The notes under the pieces are model-generated. The model was not told the DNA's origin, did not search any database, and was given only the letters and a program-made list of their open reading frames with translations. Positions 24,611 to 33,464 of a stretch of DNA of 64,000 bases are shown piece by piece. The first letter of the stretch is position 1, and every line of letters starts with the position of its first letter. Source of the DNA: Methanoregula sp. UBA64 (lineage in GTDB: Archaea > Halobacteriota > Methanomicrobia > Methanomicrobiales > Methanospirillaceae); contig NZ_DAQC01000006.1 in assembly GCF_002502735.1 (NCBI RefSeq), forward strand, positions 1-64,000. Direction: 5' to 3'. The translations under genes were made by a program, and so were the position numbers.

Positions 24611-25195
24611 TCAGACATCCGGCAGGTTTTCCCGCACTTGAAGGTAATCCGTGTATTTCGTGAGCACGTCAACGACTGCCGGCAGCGGGTCGGAGAAAAT
24701 TCCCGTGAGGTCTTCTTCGCCCGGCTCTTGTGGGACAAACGCGAGGCACTCCTTGGGTGGCGTAAACTCTGCGTGCACGTCGTTTCGGTTGCCCCGGGCA
24801 TCGGCCCGGTACCAGCCGTATTCGTTAAGCCAGACCGCGTTGAGCCCGTGGAGGTAGAATTCCGGCCCGACCGTGCCGTGGTTTTTGAGCCGCTGGTAGC
24901 AGAGCCCGGCGGGGATTTTATTTGCCCGGAGCAGTGCGGCAAGGAGGTGGCTCTTTGCAAAGCAGTAACCGGTGGTGTGTTCGAGCACCTGCGATGCGGA
25001 TAGCGTCACCGGGTTTGCCTGGTAGTCCCAGCTGTGCCGGATTTCGTCGCGGACAAACGCGAAACAGTTCCGTGCAACCGCCACATCGCCAAAGGCTCCT
25101 GCGGCAAGGTCCCGGGCCTTCGCCGTTACGGCCGGGTTGTTGCAGTCGATCACCGGTGTCGCCCGGAGGAACTCTTCGAGACCGGAGTGTTTCAT
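24611..25195 (-). CDS. Transglutaminase-like cysteine peptidase family protein
   Basis: The 194-residue product has the transglutaminase-like catalytic triad: Cys in TTGYCFAKSHLLAALLRAN (about residue 85), His in FYLHGLNAVWL (about 123) and Asp in YRADARGNR (about 138). No signal peptide or membrane helix is seen, so it appears cytoplasmic. Such proteins act as peptidases or amidases, and the substrate cannot be inferred. The order (AN1-CAP protein, transglutaminase, Cache lipoprotein) all runs on the minus strand, with gaps of about 50-60 bases, so a loose operon is possible. Confidence 0.85.
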   Translation of the reverse strand: MKHSGLEEFLRATPVIDCNNPAVTAKARDLAAGAFGDVAVARNCFAFVRDEIRHSWDYQANPVTLSASQVLEHTTGYCFAKSHLLAALLRANKIPAGLCYQRLKNHGTVGPEFYLHGLNAVWLNEYGWYRADARGNRNDVHAEFTPPKECLAFVPQEPGEEDLTGIFSDPLPAVVDVLTKYTDYLQVRENLPDV

Positions 25196-25242
25196 ATGAG
25201 AAATCTGGGGCGGTGAGGGTAAAAAAGGCGGTGGTGGATCGA

Positions 25243-26355
25243 TCAGCAGAAGTTCTCGGTGATGTAGACCTTGTCGTCCGCAGCAATCGCGACCCCTATT
25301 CCCTCGCGGTCGTAGGTCGCGGTCAGGATATTTTTCCGGTGGCCTTCGCTGTTCATCCAGCCGGTGACCGACGACCGTGCGATCTCCTCGGGCGCGGTCC
25401 AGTCGTAGGTGTACGCACCGTTTGTCTCGGTGACCGAAGTGTAGAGATTGTTCTGGAAGAGGTTCTCCGCGATCCCGATCGTGTAATAGGAGCCGTAGTC
25501 CTTTTTACAGGTGTACCCCGCGGCATTTCCCCGGTCTGCCGGGGTCTTGCCGGCAAGGTTGACGTGCGCGAAATAATTGTTGAGCGCCATGTCGTTGCTG
25601 TGCGAGAGCGCAATTGATGCAAGGGCCGGGTCGTACGCGAGCGGGGCAAGGCCGTACGACTGCCGCTCGGAATTGATCAGTTCGTGGACCCGGGCTGCGA
25701 GACCGGTTGTGGAGATCGTGTACGGGTCTTCTGAAATTTTACCGGGAACGGGTGTGACGGAGGGCGGCGGGATGGGCGTTGCCGAAACTCCTGAGACGGA
25801 CAGCGTTGCGGTGGCTGCGGCCGTAGCCGTCTTCCCGTCCGCTGTTGTCTGCGTGGCGGAGACAGTCGGGCCGGTGTTCGGCCGTGTTTTGGTGGTGGTC
25901 GCGGTGGGCGTTGGCGAGGGAGTGACCGTTGTGGTGACGGTTGTTGTCGGGCCCGGGACCGTGGCCTCCGCTGCGGTCGAGGCCGGGGTTGCGTTCGCAC
26001 TTCCTGCCACACCCTCATTTGCCGGCTGGACGCATCCCCCGGCAAGGACAAAGGCGATCACGAGCAGGACGATCGCGGCAACAATGACGGCTGCGATCTT
26101 CAGGTACGGGAGAGGCTTTTTTGATGGCCGGGCGTTCCGGTTCTCCGGTGCGTTTGCGTATCCCCCGCCGTACGCGCTCGCACCCCCGCTGCCGTACCGG
26201 ATGCCAACGCCCGGTGCCGGGGTCTTTTTCCACTGGGCAAGGCCGGCGCACGCGTGGTTGGGCGGCAGCCGGTGCTCGTCGCAAAAGTTCCCCCCGCAGT
26301 ACTGGCAGTGGAAGGGAAGCGAGACGGTTTTTCCACAGGTGTCGCAGCGGGGCAT
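25243..26355 (-). CDS. AN1 zinc finger - TM helix - CAP domain fusion
   Basis: Three parts are visible in 370 residues. Residues 1-40 form an AN1-type zinc finger (CDTC, FHCQYCGGNFCDEHRLP, HACAG). A hydrophobic helix follows at about 85-108. A Thr/Pro/Ala-rich linker leads to a CAP/SCP domain (about 235-370) with HSNDMALNNYFAHVN, YTIGIAENLF, WMNSEGHRKNIL and the final ITENFC. The topology predicts a cytoplasmic zinc finger and an extracellular CAP domain. CAP proteins bind lipids or act in wall remodelling; AN1 fingers in eukaryotes recognise ubiquitin-like partners. The combination is odd but appears intact, with no frameshift. Confidence 0.87.
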   Translation of the reverse strand: MPRCDTCGKTVSLPFHCQYCGGNFCDEHRLPPNHACAGLAQWKKTPAPGVGIRYGSGGASAYGGGYANAPENRNARPSKKPLPYLKIAAVIVAAIVLLVIAFVLAGGCVQPANEGVAGSANATPASTAAEATVPGPTTTVTTTVTPSPTPTATTTKTRPNTGPTVSATQTTADGKTATAAATATLSVSGVSATPIPPPSVTPVPGKISEDPYTISTTGLAARVHELINSERQSYGLAPLAYDPALASIALSHSNDMALNNYFAHVNLAGKTPADRGNAAGYTCKKDYGSYYTIGIAENLFQNNLYTSVTETNGAYTYDWTAPEEIARSSVTGWMNSEGHRKNILTATYDREGIGVAIAADDKVYITENFC

Positions 26356-26480
26356 GGGATAGAGATACTCTTTCCCGCAAAAGTGATAATGGCTTTGAAA
26401 GCCGGGGGGAGAATCCCGGTCCTTTATAAAGGAAAGCGGGGTGCCGTACCGGGATATTCTCTTTCTAAAAATCCCGGATT

Positions 26481-27080
26481 TCAGAACACAATCTCGTCCC
26501 GCTCGTACCGGATCTTTGGCCCCTGCGTATCCGCCGCGTACCCGATCGGGCAGAGCATCACGGGCACGAGATGCCCGGGGATCTTGAGGATCCGGGTATA
26601 CCCGGCCGGGTCGAATCCTCCCATCGGGCAGGAATCGAAACCGAGCGCCTTTGCGCCGTTAAGTGCGTTCCCGAGCGCAAGGTAGGTCTGGGCCTGCGAC
26701 CACGCGGCCCGCTGATCTTTTGCCATGCTGCCGGCAAACATCGCTGCCATGCCGGTAACTTTTCCGATGACCTCGTCCGGAACATGGTTCTTTTTCATGA
26801 GAGCCCCGAGCCGCTGTATTAAGGTATCATAATCCGAATCGGCGCAGAATACCAAAAGATGCGAACAGGTCGTCACCTGCTCCTGATCGTTTGATACTTT
26901 CCTCAGCTCTTCTTTTGTCTTCTGATCGGTCACGATCCTGATCTTCCAGGGCTGGAGGTTCAGGGCCGAAGGCGCGAACCGCACGAGATCGAGGAGCTCG
27001 TCCACCTTTTTCTCGGGAATTTTTTTGCCGTCAAACTTTTTTGTCGCATACCGCTGCATCACGCAGTCTTTCAATTCCAT
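26481..27080 (-). CDS. Nitroreductase-family FMN oxidoreductase
   Basis: The 199-residue product fits the nitroreductase fold, which uses FMN and NAD(P)H: RYATKKFDGKKIP near the start contributes the FMN phosphate contact, RFAPSALNLQPWKIRI is the signature loop, and GFDSCPMGGFDP with VMLCPIGYA form the C-terminal part. The natural substrate of such enzymes varies widely (nitroaromatics, quinones, flavins). Start chosen at 27080 (MELKDC), where AGGTGA lies nine bases upstream. It is transcribed alone, divergently from the MazF-like gene. Confidence 0.9.
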   Translation of the reverse strand: MELKDCVMQRYATKKFDGKKIPEKKVDELLDLVRFAPSALNLQPWKIRIVTDQKTKEELRKVSNDQEQVTTCSHLLVFCADSDYDTLIQRLGALMKKNHVPDEVIGKVTGMAAMFAGSMAKDQRAAWSQAQTYLALGNALNGAKALGFDSCPMGGFDPAGYTRILKIPGHLVPVMLCPIGYAADTQGPKIRYERDEIVF

Positions 27081-27216
27081 GGTCGTTTTCACCTTCCCCT
27101 GTGTGCGATCATGAGCGTTCGGGTGTAAATCTTTTCCCGCCCGGCACATCCCCGCCCGGGTCATTGCACGTGCGATCAATTGCCTTATCGGGTACCGCAA
27201 CGGAATTTTCCGGCAG

Positions 27217-27585
27217 ATGGGAACCTACCGCAGGGGAGACGTGGTACTTGCCGTTGTGCCCTTCAACGGCTACGATGGCGCCAAGACCCGGCCGGCGATT
27301 GTTCTGGCGGTGCGGGAGGACGCCGGGATCGTGGTCTGCCCGGTCAGCAGCCGGCCCGCAACCGATGCCCCGTGCGTCCCGATCGGGCTTGACGATTTTA
27401 GCGAAGGCGGGCTCGATCTCTTCAGTGAAAGTTTCGCCCTTGCGACCCGCATCACCGTGATCCCGGCCGGGGCCGTGATTGCAAAAAAAGGCCGGCTCAC
27501 CGTGGATGCGATCGATGCGGTTGCCGCAGAGGCGCCCCGGGACCCTGCACCGGGAAAGAACCGGAAGGGCGGCCGGCGGAAATGA
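27217..27585 (+). CDS. PemK/MazF-like endoribonuclease family protein, no adjacent antitoxin
   Basis: The 122-residue product begins with the MazF/PemK signature: RRGDVVLAVVPF, then GAKTRPAIVLAV and VCPVSSRP. The family includes sequence-specific mRNA interferases, normally paired with a small antitoxin gene directly upstream. None is seen here: the upstream gene is the divergent nitroreductase and the downstream one converges. Either the antitoxin is elsewhere, or this is a solitary housekeeping relative. The C-terminus has a Lys/Arg-rich tail (GKNRKGGRRK). No ribosome-binding site is obvious before the ATG at 27217. Confidence 0.8.
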   Translation: MGTYRRGDVVLAVVPFNGYDGAKTRPAIVLAVREDAGIVVCPVSSRPATDAPCVPIGLDDFSEGGLDLFSESFALATRITVIPAGAVIAKKGRLTVDAIDAVAAEAPRDPAPGKNRKGGRRK

Positions 27586-27591
27586 TATTTT

Positions 27592-28482
27592 TTATTTCCC
27601 GATCGTAACGAGCATCTCTTCGAGCGACGGGTACCGCGACTCGATCCGCTCCACCCGGCCGCCCGCTGCCGCAATTGCCGCAGAGATGGCGTTGAGCGAC
27701 TCCATATCCGGGGCATCGCAGGCAAGCCCGGTCTCGTCCGCCCGGAACGGCACGGCCGCCCGGTCGATCCGGGCCGGGTCGGGCGCGCTAAACCAGACCG
27801 TGTACGTGATCGAGCCGAACTGTTCGCGGAGCTCGGCCATGGTGCCGTCCGCCACGATCTTCCCGCGCCGGAGGATCATCACCCGGTCGCAGATCGCCTC
27901 GACCTGGTACAGGTTGTGGGCCGAGAGCACGATCGTCTTTCCCGCAGCCTTTAATTTTTTTAAGTACTCGGCAATGAACCGCGAGGTCATCGGGTCGAGC
28001 CCGCTTGTCGGTTCGTCGTACACGAGAAATGCCGGGTCGTGGATGAGCGAGCGGGCGATCGCGGCCTTGCGTTTCATGCCTTTGGAAAATTCGCCGAGTT
28101 TCTTCCTGTCCGTTTCAAGCGAAAGGGCCGCAAAGAGCCGGCGGGTCCGGGTCGTTATCTCGTCTTTTTTGAGCCCGTAGATCTCGCCGAAGAATGCCAG
28201 GTAGTCTTCTGCGGTCATCGTCTCGTAGAGCCGGGACTCTTCGGGAAGGTAGCCGAGCGTGACCTTGAGCGCTGACGGGTCGCGGACCACATCGATCCCG
28301 TTTACCATGAGTTCGCCGGAGGTAGGGACGACAAGGCCGGCAACCATCTTCAACAGTGTCGTCTTCCCGGCGCCATTATGGCCGATGACCCCGAGGATCC
28401 CCGCGTCGGGAAACTCAAAGCTCACGCTGTCGAGCGCGGCAGAACTGTCGTAGACTTTCGTGAGGCTGCGGGCGGTTATCAT
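27592..28482 (-). CDS. ABC transporter ATP-binding protein
   Basis: This 296-residue ATPase has a full set of motifs: Walker A GHNGAGKTT (about 34-42), Q-loop region YLPEESRLYE, signature EFSKGMKRK (variant of LSGGQ), Walker B FLVYDEPTSGLDP and the H-loop SAHNL. The C-terminal 80 residues are an accessory domain. It belongs to the ABC-2 exporter type and is divergent from the two permease genes at 28632 and 30437, so the three probably make one exporter. Substrate is unknown. Confidence 0.93.
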   Translation of the reverse strand: MITARSLTKVYDSSAALDSVSFEFPDAGILGVIGHNGAGKTTLLKMVAGLVVPTSGELMVNGIDVVRDPSALKVTLGYLPEESRLYETMTAEDYLAFFGEIYGLKKDEITTRTRRLFAALSLETDRKKLGEFSKGMKRKAAIARSLIHDPAFLVYDEPTSGLDPMTSRFIAEYLKKLKAAGKTIVLSAHNLYQVEAICDRVMILRRGKIVADGTMAELREQFGSITYTVWFSAPDPARIDRAAVPFRADETGLACDAPDMESLNAISAAIAAAGGRVERIESRYPSLEEMLVTIGK

Positions 28483-28631
28483 GGCAGGGCCGGTCTTTTA
28501 ATCTAACCTTGCAGGGAGTGCATCATATAGGTTGGGATGGGGGAGTGCCGGTACCGAACAGTATTTGACCCCGGTGCCCGAACTACTGGATATACCCGCG
28601 GGAGATCCCTGGGAAAAAAACGGGGGAGATC

Positions 28632-30440
28632 ATGGGCGCTGCACGCGAGATTGCCACCATCGCACGCTGGGAGGTAAAAAAGACCTTCTCGGTCATGTCG
28701 CGCGGCCTCCTCCCGGTTGCCATCGTTCTTTTCCTCCTCCTTATCGCGGTCACGGGGTTTGCGGCCCAGAGCGGCCTGCACATCCAGGACGGGATGTACC
28801 GGCTCGCCACCGACGACCCGCAGGTCGCTTCCCTGTTTGCGTCCGATGCCCGGTTCGCGGTGTACGTTGTCGATCCCGCAGCCATTCCGCCGGCGATTGC
28901 GCCGTACGATCTTGCGATTGCCGGCGGCAGGGTGTACACGGCGCAGACCGAAAAAGGAAAGTCCGCGCAGAAGACGCTCGAACGCGATTACGCAAAGTAC
29001 AAGGCCGCGGTCTATACCGGTGCGGACGATCTCTTTGCCGCGTACCCGCTCTGGATCGATACCCAGAGCGTTGCAAGCGAGCTCAACTTCTCTGCGCCCG
29101 AGGCCGGCCGGTTCGTGCCGGCGCCGCCCGGCCGGGGGCCGCTCGTACCTGCCGGGACAGTGGAAGATGTCCCGACGCCGTCGCCGGCGCTCGGGGTAAC
29201 AAAAGAGGATATCCGGGCCGGTCTTGTCGCCTCGTCCTCGCAGAACACGCAGGTCTCGCGCTACACGGACGTGCTCTCCACCCAAAAATCCGTGATGGGC
29301 ACCTTTGTCACCCCGGACCAGCTCTCGCCCCCGCTCCCGTTCGACTCGATCATCCTTGTCTTTGTCTTCATCTTCCCGCTCTACTTCACCTCGCAGTTTT
29401 TCATGATGAGCATCATGAACGAGCGGATCGAACGGCAGGGCGAGCCCCTCCTCTCCACGCCGGTAAAAACCGCGTATATCATCACCGGCAAGATGCTCCC
29501 GTACTTTTTCGGGATGCTTCTCATCTGCGCCGTGCTCACGCTCTACATCCGCGCCCCGCTCTCCATTCTCCTGCCTCTCGTCCCGGTCATTCTGTTTTTT
29601 TTGGCAAGCGCTCTTGTCATCGGGATGCTTGCCCGGAGCTTCAAGGAGCTCTCATTCATCTCGATCTTTTTCTCGACCGTGGCGACCTCGTACCTGTTCT
29701 TCCCCAGCATCTTTGCAAACGTGCACGTGATCAGCCTGATCTCGCCGCTCACGCTCATTGTCCTCACGATCGAAGGCACCGCGTGGACGGCGGCGGACTA
29801 CTGCTACGCGACCGTGCTCTTCTGGCTCACGAGCGCTGTGCTCTTTTACATTGCGGCCCGGAACTTTAACGAGGAACGCCTCTTCTCGGAAAAACCGCTC
29901 CTGCCCCGGTGCCGCGAATTTTTGGCCGGCGCCATCTCCCGCGCCCACCCGTATGCCTCGCTCTTCTGCATTGCCCTTGCCACGATCCCGTTCGTCTTCA
30001 TGGCGCAGATGATGGGCCTTGTCGTGCTCTTCAACCTGCCCATGCCGGTCTCGCTCGTGCTCCTCATCGTCTTTGCGGCATTTGTCGAGGAGGCGGCAAA
30101 GGCGGCCGGGATCTACACGTTCTTCCTTTTGGACCCGGCCTTTTTTACCACGAAACGGCTGGTCCTTGCCTGCGCTGCAACGGCGTTCGGGTTTCTCGTG
30201 GGCGAGAAGCTCCTGCTCTTTGCAACGCTTGCCGAGATCACCGAATCGGTCTTCGGGAACGTCCTCTTTTTGTCGCTCGGCGTGCTCTGGCTGCCCTTTT
30301 TGCTCCACTTCGCCTGCCTCCTCATTGTCGCGTTCTCCCTGAAGCGCTGGGGCCGGATCGGTGCGGCTGCCGGTCTCGTCGCCGCCGGCATCCTCCACTG
30401 CGGCTATAACCTGTACTTCCTCAAGGGGTGGCTCACATGA
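28632..30440 (+). CDS. ABC-2 permease fused to a C-terminal PrsW-like membrane domain
   Basis: Residues 1-400 are an ABC-2/NatB-type permease: one N-terminal helix, a large extracellular loop (about 40-235) and five to six helices with FMMSIMNERIERQGEPLLST. Residues 430-602 add about five helices with motifs of PrsW-type intramembrane glutamic proteases: FAAFVEEAAKAAG (EExxK, about 484), FLVGEKLLL (about 523) and LHCGYNLYF (about 589). The fusion is uninterrupted. GGGGGAGAT precedes the ATG. The second permease starts in the stop codon of this gene (ATGA). The protease reading is inferred from motifs only; a CPBP-like non-proteolytic role is possible. Confidence 0.8.
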   Translation: MGAAREIATIARWEVKKTFSVMSRGLLPVAIVLFLLLIAVTGFAAQSGLHIQDGMYRLATDDPQVASLFASDARFAVYVVDPAAIPPAIAPYDLAIAGGRVYTAQTEKGKSAQKTLERDYAKYKAAVYTGADDLFAAYPLWIDTQSVASELNFSAPEAGRFVPAPPGRGPLVPAGTVEDVPTPSPALGVTKEDIRAGLVASSSQNTQVSRYTDVLSTQKSVMGTFVTPDQLSPPLPFDSIILVFVFIFPLYFTSQFFMMSIMNERIERQGEPLLSTPVKTAYIITGKMLPYFFGMLLICAVLTLYIRAPLSILLPLVPVILFFLASALVIGMLARSFKELSFISIFFSTVATSYLFFPSIFANVHVISLISPLTLIVLTIEGTAWTAADYCYATVLFWLTSAVLFYIAARNFNEERLFSEKPLLPRCREFLAGAISRAHPYASLFCIALATIPFVFMAQMMGLVVLFNLPMPVSLVLLIVFAAFVEEAAKAAGIYTFFLLDPAFFTTKRLVLACAATAFGFLVGEKLLLFATLAEITESVFGNVLFLSLGVLWLPFLLHFACLLIVAFSLKRWGRIGAAAGLVAAGILHCGYNLYFLKGWLT

Positions 30441-31522
30441 AGGCCCGGCACGTGAAGATCGTTGCAAAAAAAGAGCTGGGCGGCCTTTTTTCAGAAAAGA
30501 CGATCCTCTTAGCCGTCCTGCTCCAGCTGTTTATCGCGCTCTTCTCGTCATTTTTGATGGTCGGGCTCTCCTCGATGTACGATCCCTCCGCTCTTGCCGG
30601 CCGCTCGCACTTCCGCTACGATATCGGCTATGCCGGGAACACGTCGCTCCTTTTGCGCGATCTCGAGAACAGCAACCTGTTCCGGGTCCACCGGGTCGAT
30701 CTCTCGACCGGGGTAGAGCTCTTGAAAGAACGCCAGCTCTCCGCGGTGGTCTACGCCCCCGACACCGCGCCCGGCGCGGACGAGCCGGTCAAGATCACGC
30801 TCTACACGCTCAAGAGCGACATCATGGGCGCGGTCGCCGATGCCCGGCTCAAGAGCGTCTTTTTGAAATACGAGGGCGAGCTCCGCGAGGCCCGGATCGA
30901 CCGGATCGCCGACCGGCCCGTTCCGCTCGACATCCCGGCATCTTCGGATGCCAGCGGGTACTTCGAGTTCGTGTACGGGCTTTTGATCCCGCTGCTCGTC
31001 TTTTTGCCCGGGATCATCTCGGCAGCGCTCGTGATCGATCTCATCACCGAGGAGTACCAGCACGATACGCTGGAGACGCTCGTCTCGACGCCCGTGAGTG
31101 TTGCCGAGGCGGTCTGGGGCAAGGCGCTTGCCTGCGTGGTGCTCGTGCCGGTCCAGGCCGGCGCGTGGCTCCTGCTGCTCTCGGCAAACCATATCCCGGT
31201 CGCGGACCCGGCCCTCATCCTGCTCCACGTCACGCTCGGGTCCCTTGTCCTGATCCTCATCGCGGCGCTCGTTGCGCTCCACTACCGGGAGCGGACCGCG
31301 GCGCAGTTTGTCTTCTCGACCGCGCTTGTGGTCATCATGCTCTTTGTGCTTGCCATCCCGGGGAACCCGCTCAACCTTGTCGCCCGGCTCGCGGTCGGGA
31401 CCGCGGGAATAGAACAGTGGATCGTGCTTGCCGGCGCAGGTGCGGCAGCGGTCCTGCTCGGGATGGCAGTCGGGCGGTTTGCAGGAACGGCCGGCCGCCA
31501 GCTCCATACCGGGAAAAACTAA
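30437..31522 (+). CDS. ABC-2 type permease (second subunit)
   Basis: A 361-residue ABC-2 permease of the NatB type: N-terminal helix (about 22-45), an extracellular loop (about 46-175), then six hydrophobic helices with LITEEYQHDTLETLVSTPVS, the coupling-helix region matching FMMSIMNERIE of the first permease. Its ATG overlaps the upstream stop by four bases, and AAGGGG lies eight bases before it. The frame also has a GTG at 30428, which I discount. Together with 28632 and the divergent ATPase it forms a heterodimeric exporter. Confidence 0.9.
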   Translation: MKARHVKIVAKKELGGLFSEKTILLAVLLQLFIALFSSFLMVGLSSMYDPSALAGRSHFRYDIGYAGNTSLLLRDLENSNLFRVHRVDLSTGVELLKERQLSAVVYAPDTAPGADEPVKITLYTLKSDIMGAVADARLKSVFLKYEGELREARIDRIADRPVPLDIPASSDASGYFEFVYGLLIPLLVFLPGIISAALVIDLITEEYQHDTLETLVSTPVSVAEAVWGKALACVVLVPVQAGAWLLLLSANHIPVADPALILLHVTLGSLVLILIAALVALHYRERTAAQFVFSTALVVIMLFVLAIPGNPLNLVARLAVGTAGIEQWIVLAGAGAAAVLLGMAVGRFAGTAGRQLHTGKN

Positions 31523-31529
31523 AAAAAAA
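31521..31529 (-). terminator. Oligo-T terminator for lipoprotein gene
   Basis: On the minus strand nine T start eight bases after the stop at 31537. The convergent permease gene ends just before it. Confidence 0.45.
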
Positions 31530-31536
31530 TGAAAAG

Positions 31537-32016
31537 TTACTGCATTGCGTACAGGTTCTGGTCCATGATCTTGTAGACCTTGCCTGCCGTGGTGACCCAG
31601 ACCTCGCACCGGTCCCCGGTCTTTGTCCCCTGCACGATCAGCTCGTCGCCCCGTTTGGGCTGGTTGCCGCCGTCCATGAGGCTGTCGGTGACCGTGCCGT
31701 CCGGGCGCGTAACCTTCATCCGTACATTCTGGACGTAAATTTCGCCGGTCCCGCCATTGTAGAGCAGGTGGATCTTGCTCGTGGGCCGGTCCTTGTTGAG
31801 CTGGAGGTCCACGTAGATATCGGACGGGATGGGGACAACGGGATCGTACGTGGTAGTTACCGCTGTCGGCGCTGCCGTGGTTGCCACAAGGGTCGTGACC
31901 GCCGCGGTCGGCGTCTCGACCGGTTTTATCTCAGCCTGGGTCGGGCTCGTGCATCCGGCAGCGAGCGCACAGAAAAAAAGGACAAGGCCTGCGATTGCAA
32001 TGATGGCCGTTTTCAT
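31537..32016 (-). CDS. Small lipoprotein, Thr-rich linker plus beta domain
   Basis: A 159-residue product with a signal peptide and lipobox (FFCALAAGC), a Thr/Val/Ala linker (about 25-60) and a beta-rich domain (about 62-159) containing IHLLYNGGTGEIYVQNVRM and DELIVQGTKTGDRCEVWV. The layout recurs in several proteins of this window and indicates an extracellular lipid-anchored protein. I recognise no named family. It is a single gene facing the ABC permeases. Confidence 0.75.
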   Translation of the reverse strand: MKTAIIAIAGLVLFFCALAAGCTSPTQAEIKPVETPTAAVTTLVATTAAPTAVTTTYDPVVPIPSDIYVDLQLNKDRPTSKIHLLYNGGTGEIYVQNVRMKVTRPDGTVTDSLMDGGNQPKRGDELIVQGTKTGDRCEVWVTTAGKVYKIMDQNLYAMQ

Positions 32017-32209
32017 GAATACACCTTCTCTGTTTACGGGCTTATTATTTTGCGCCGGATTTGTAAAAAAAACCGGGTACCGCCGGATCCGGCCCGGAAT
32101 CCCGGTTTTTTCGCGATGCCGTAAGGAAAAAACCCAAAAAATCGCCGCAAAGAACAGTTAAATTAAAAAGGAGTCATGGAGTAAACTTTACGTATCAGGA
32201 GTTTGAGGA

Positions 32210-32824
32210 ATGTACTGTCCAAAATGTGGAAAAGAGACTGATACCTCCGGACAATTCTGCCAGTGGTGTGGCACCCCGATCGAAGCCGCCCCGGCAGTGC
32301 CGGGCGTTGCTGCCGCTGAGGAGGCCGAGGAAACCCCCGATGTCGGCGTGTACGCCGGTCTCGGGCGGCGTTTTGTTGCTTTTATCGTCGATTTCATCCT
32401 TATCGCCATCTTTGGCATCATCGCCGTCTCATTCTTCAACCAGGTCAACGGGATTATGTACCTGTACTATATCGCTTTCCTGCACGCGCCCATCGCCTCC
32501 CTCACGACCGCCGGCACGCCGGCAGCGGCCCTCGCCCCCATTGTTGCGGCGCTCGGCCTCCTTGTGATCGTGGTCCCGTGGCTCTACTATGCGGGCTTTG
32601 AGTCGTCCCGCGGGCAGGCAACGCCGGGGAAAGTCCTCATGCGCCTTGAAGTGACCGACCTTGAGGGGAACCGTGTCTCCTTTGCCCGGGCAACCCTCCG
32701 GTTCTTCGGGAAATTCATCTCGCTTATCATCATCTTCATCGGTTTTGTCATGATCGGGGTCACGAAGAAGCGTCAGGGGCTTCACGACAAGATCGCCGGC
32801 TGCCTCGTACTCCTTCAGGCTTAA
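32210..32824 (+). CDS. Zinc-ribbon RDD-family membrane protein
   Basis: The first 23 residues are a zinc ribbon (CPKCGKE, FCQWCGTP). After an acidic linker comes an RDD domain: GLGRRFVAFIVDFILIAIFG supplies the Arg-Asp pair in the first helix, then two helices and ATPGKVLMRLEVTDLEG, the other signature segment. RDD proteins are multi-pass and some affect ion homeostasis; the function here is unknown. The start at 32210 follows GGAGTTTGAGGA. No neighbour points to a pathway. Confidence 0.87.
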   Translation: MYCPKCGKETDTSGQFCQWCGTPIEAAPAVPGVAAAEEAEETPDVGVYAGLGRRFVAFIVDFILIAIFGIIAVSFFNQVNGIMYLYYIAFLHAPIASLTTAGTPAAALAPIVAALGLLVIVVPWLYYAGFESSRGQATPGKVLMRLEVTDLEGNRVSFARATLRFFGKFISLIIIFIGFVMIGVTKKRQGLHDKIAGCLVLLQA

Positions 32825-32970
32825 TCTTTTTTTAACACAGATCTGTTACATCTGCCAGTGTCTGTTTACATCAACAGCGCACCCTCCCCAGATGGGGGAA
32901 TCCGGCACAACACTCGCGCTCGAAAAACGAATTATTGTATTTTTAATATTAGTTTGTGTAAATATCGAGC

Positions 32971-33366
32971 ATGGCCCTATGGCTTGAAATGATTGCCTGT
33001 CTGTGCATACTGACTGCATGCTCGGGATGTGTAAATTATTATTCTTCCTCTCAATCAGGAATAATCGCTCCAAGCACCGGAAGCGTAGAGACTGTCAGTG
33101 TAACAATGAATAGTAATGCCCCGGTTGTATCCTCGAATTTCGGATGCCCCCCCACAATTTCAAATTGCAATGTCGTGCGAGGCAGTGCAAATCAAATCGT
33201 AATTACCTGTCCTGACGGAAGACAGTACGTCCGCGGATCTGCGGGACAAATTTCAATTCAATATCCCGGGAGACAAATAAGCGAAGGAGCTGCAGGTCAG
33301 GAATCAATTCAGGGTTTTGATACTACTGAGGCACACTGTTTAGTCCAATGGCTAAAACGAATGTAA
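32971..33366 (+). CDS. AT-rich lipoprotein-like ORF with internal repeats
   Basis: The 131-residue product has a hydrophobic leader ending TACSGCVNYY, which could act as a lipobox. Its second half carries three imperfect repeats around VVRGSANQIVITCPDGRQ, VRGSAGQISIQYPGRQ and EGAAGQESIQ. Such short glycine/glutamine repeats suggest a beta-stranded extracellular domain. The gene is visibly more AT-rich than its neighbours and lacks a ribosome-binding site, with AT-rich promoter-like sequence upstream. It may be recently acquired. I do not recognise a family. Confidence 0.6.
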   Translation: MALWLEMIACLCILTACSGCVNYYSSSQSGIIAPSTGSVETVSVTMNSNAPVVSSNFGCPPTISNCNVVRGSANQIVITCPDGRQYVRGSAGQISIQYPGRQISEGAAGQESIQGFDTTEAHCLVQWLKRM

Positions 33367-33464
33367 TTATTTTCATGGAGACCTGTGGCCCCCACAACAT
33401 CCTGCGATTTTTTAATAGTTACGATAAACTCGTGGCGATTTATCGGTTGTAATAGACGAATAAA

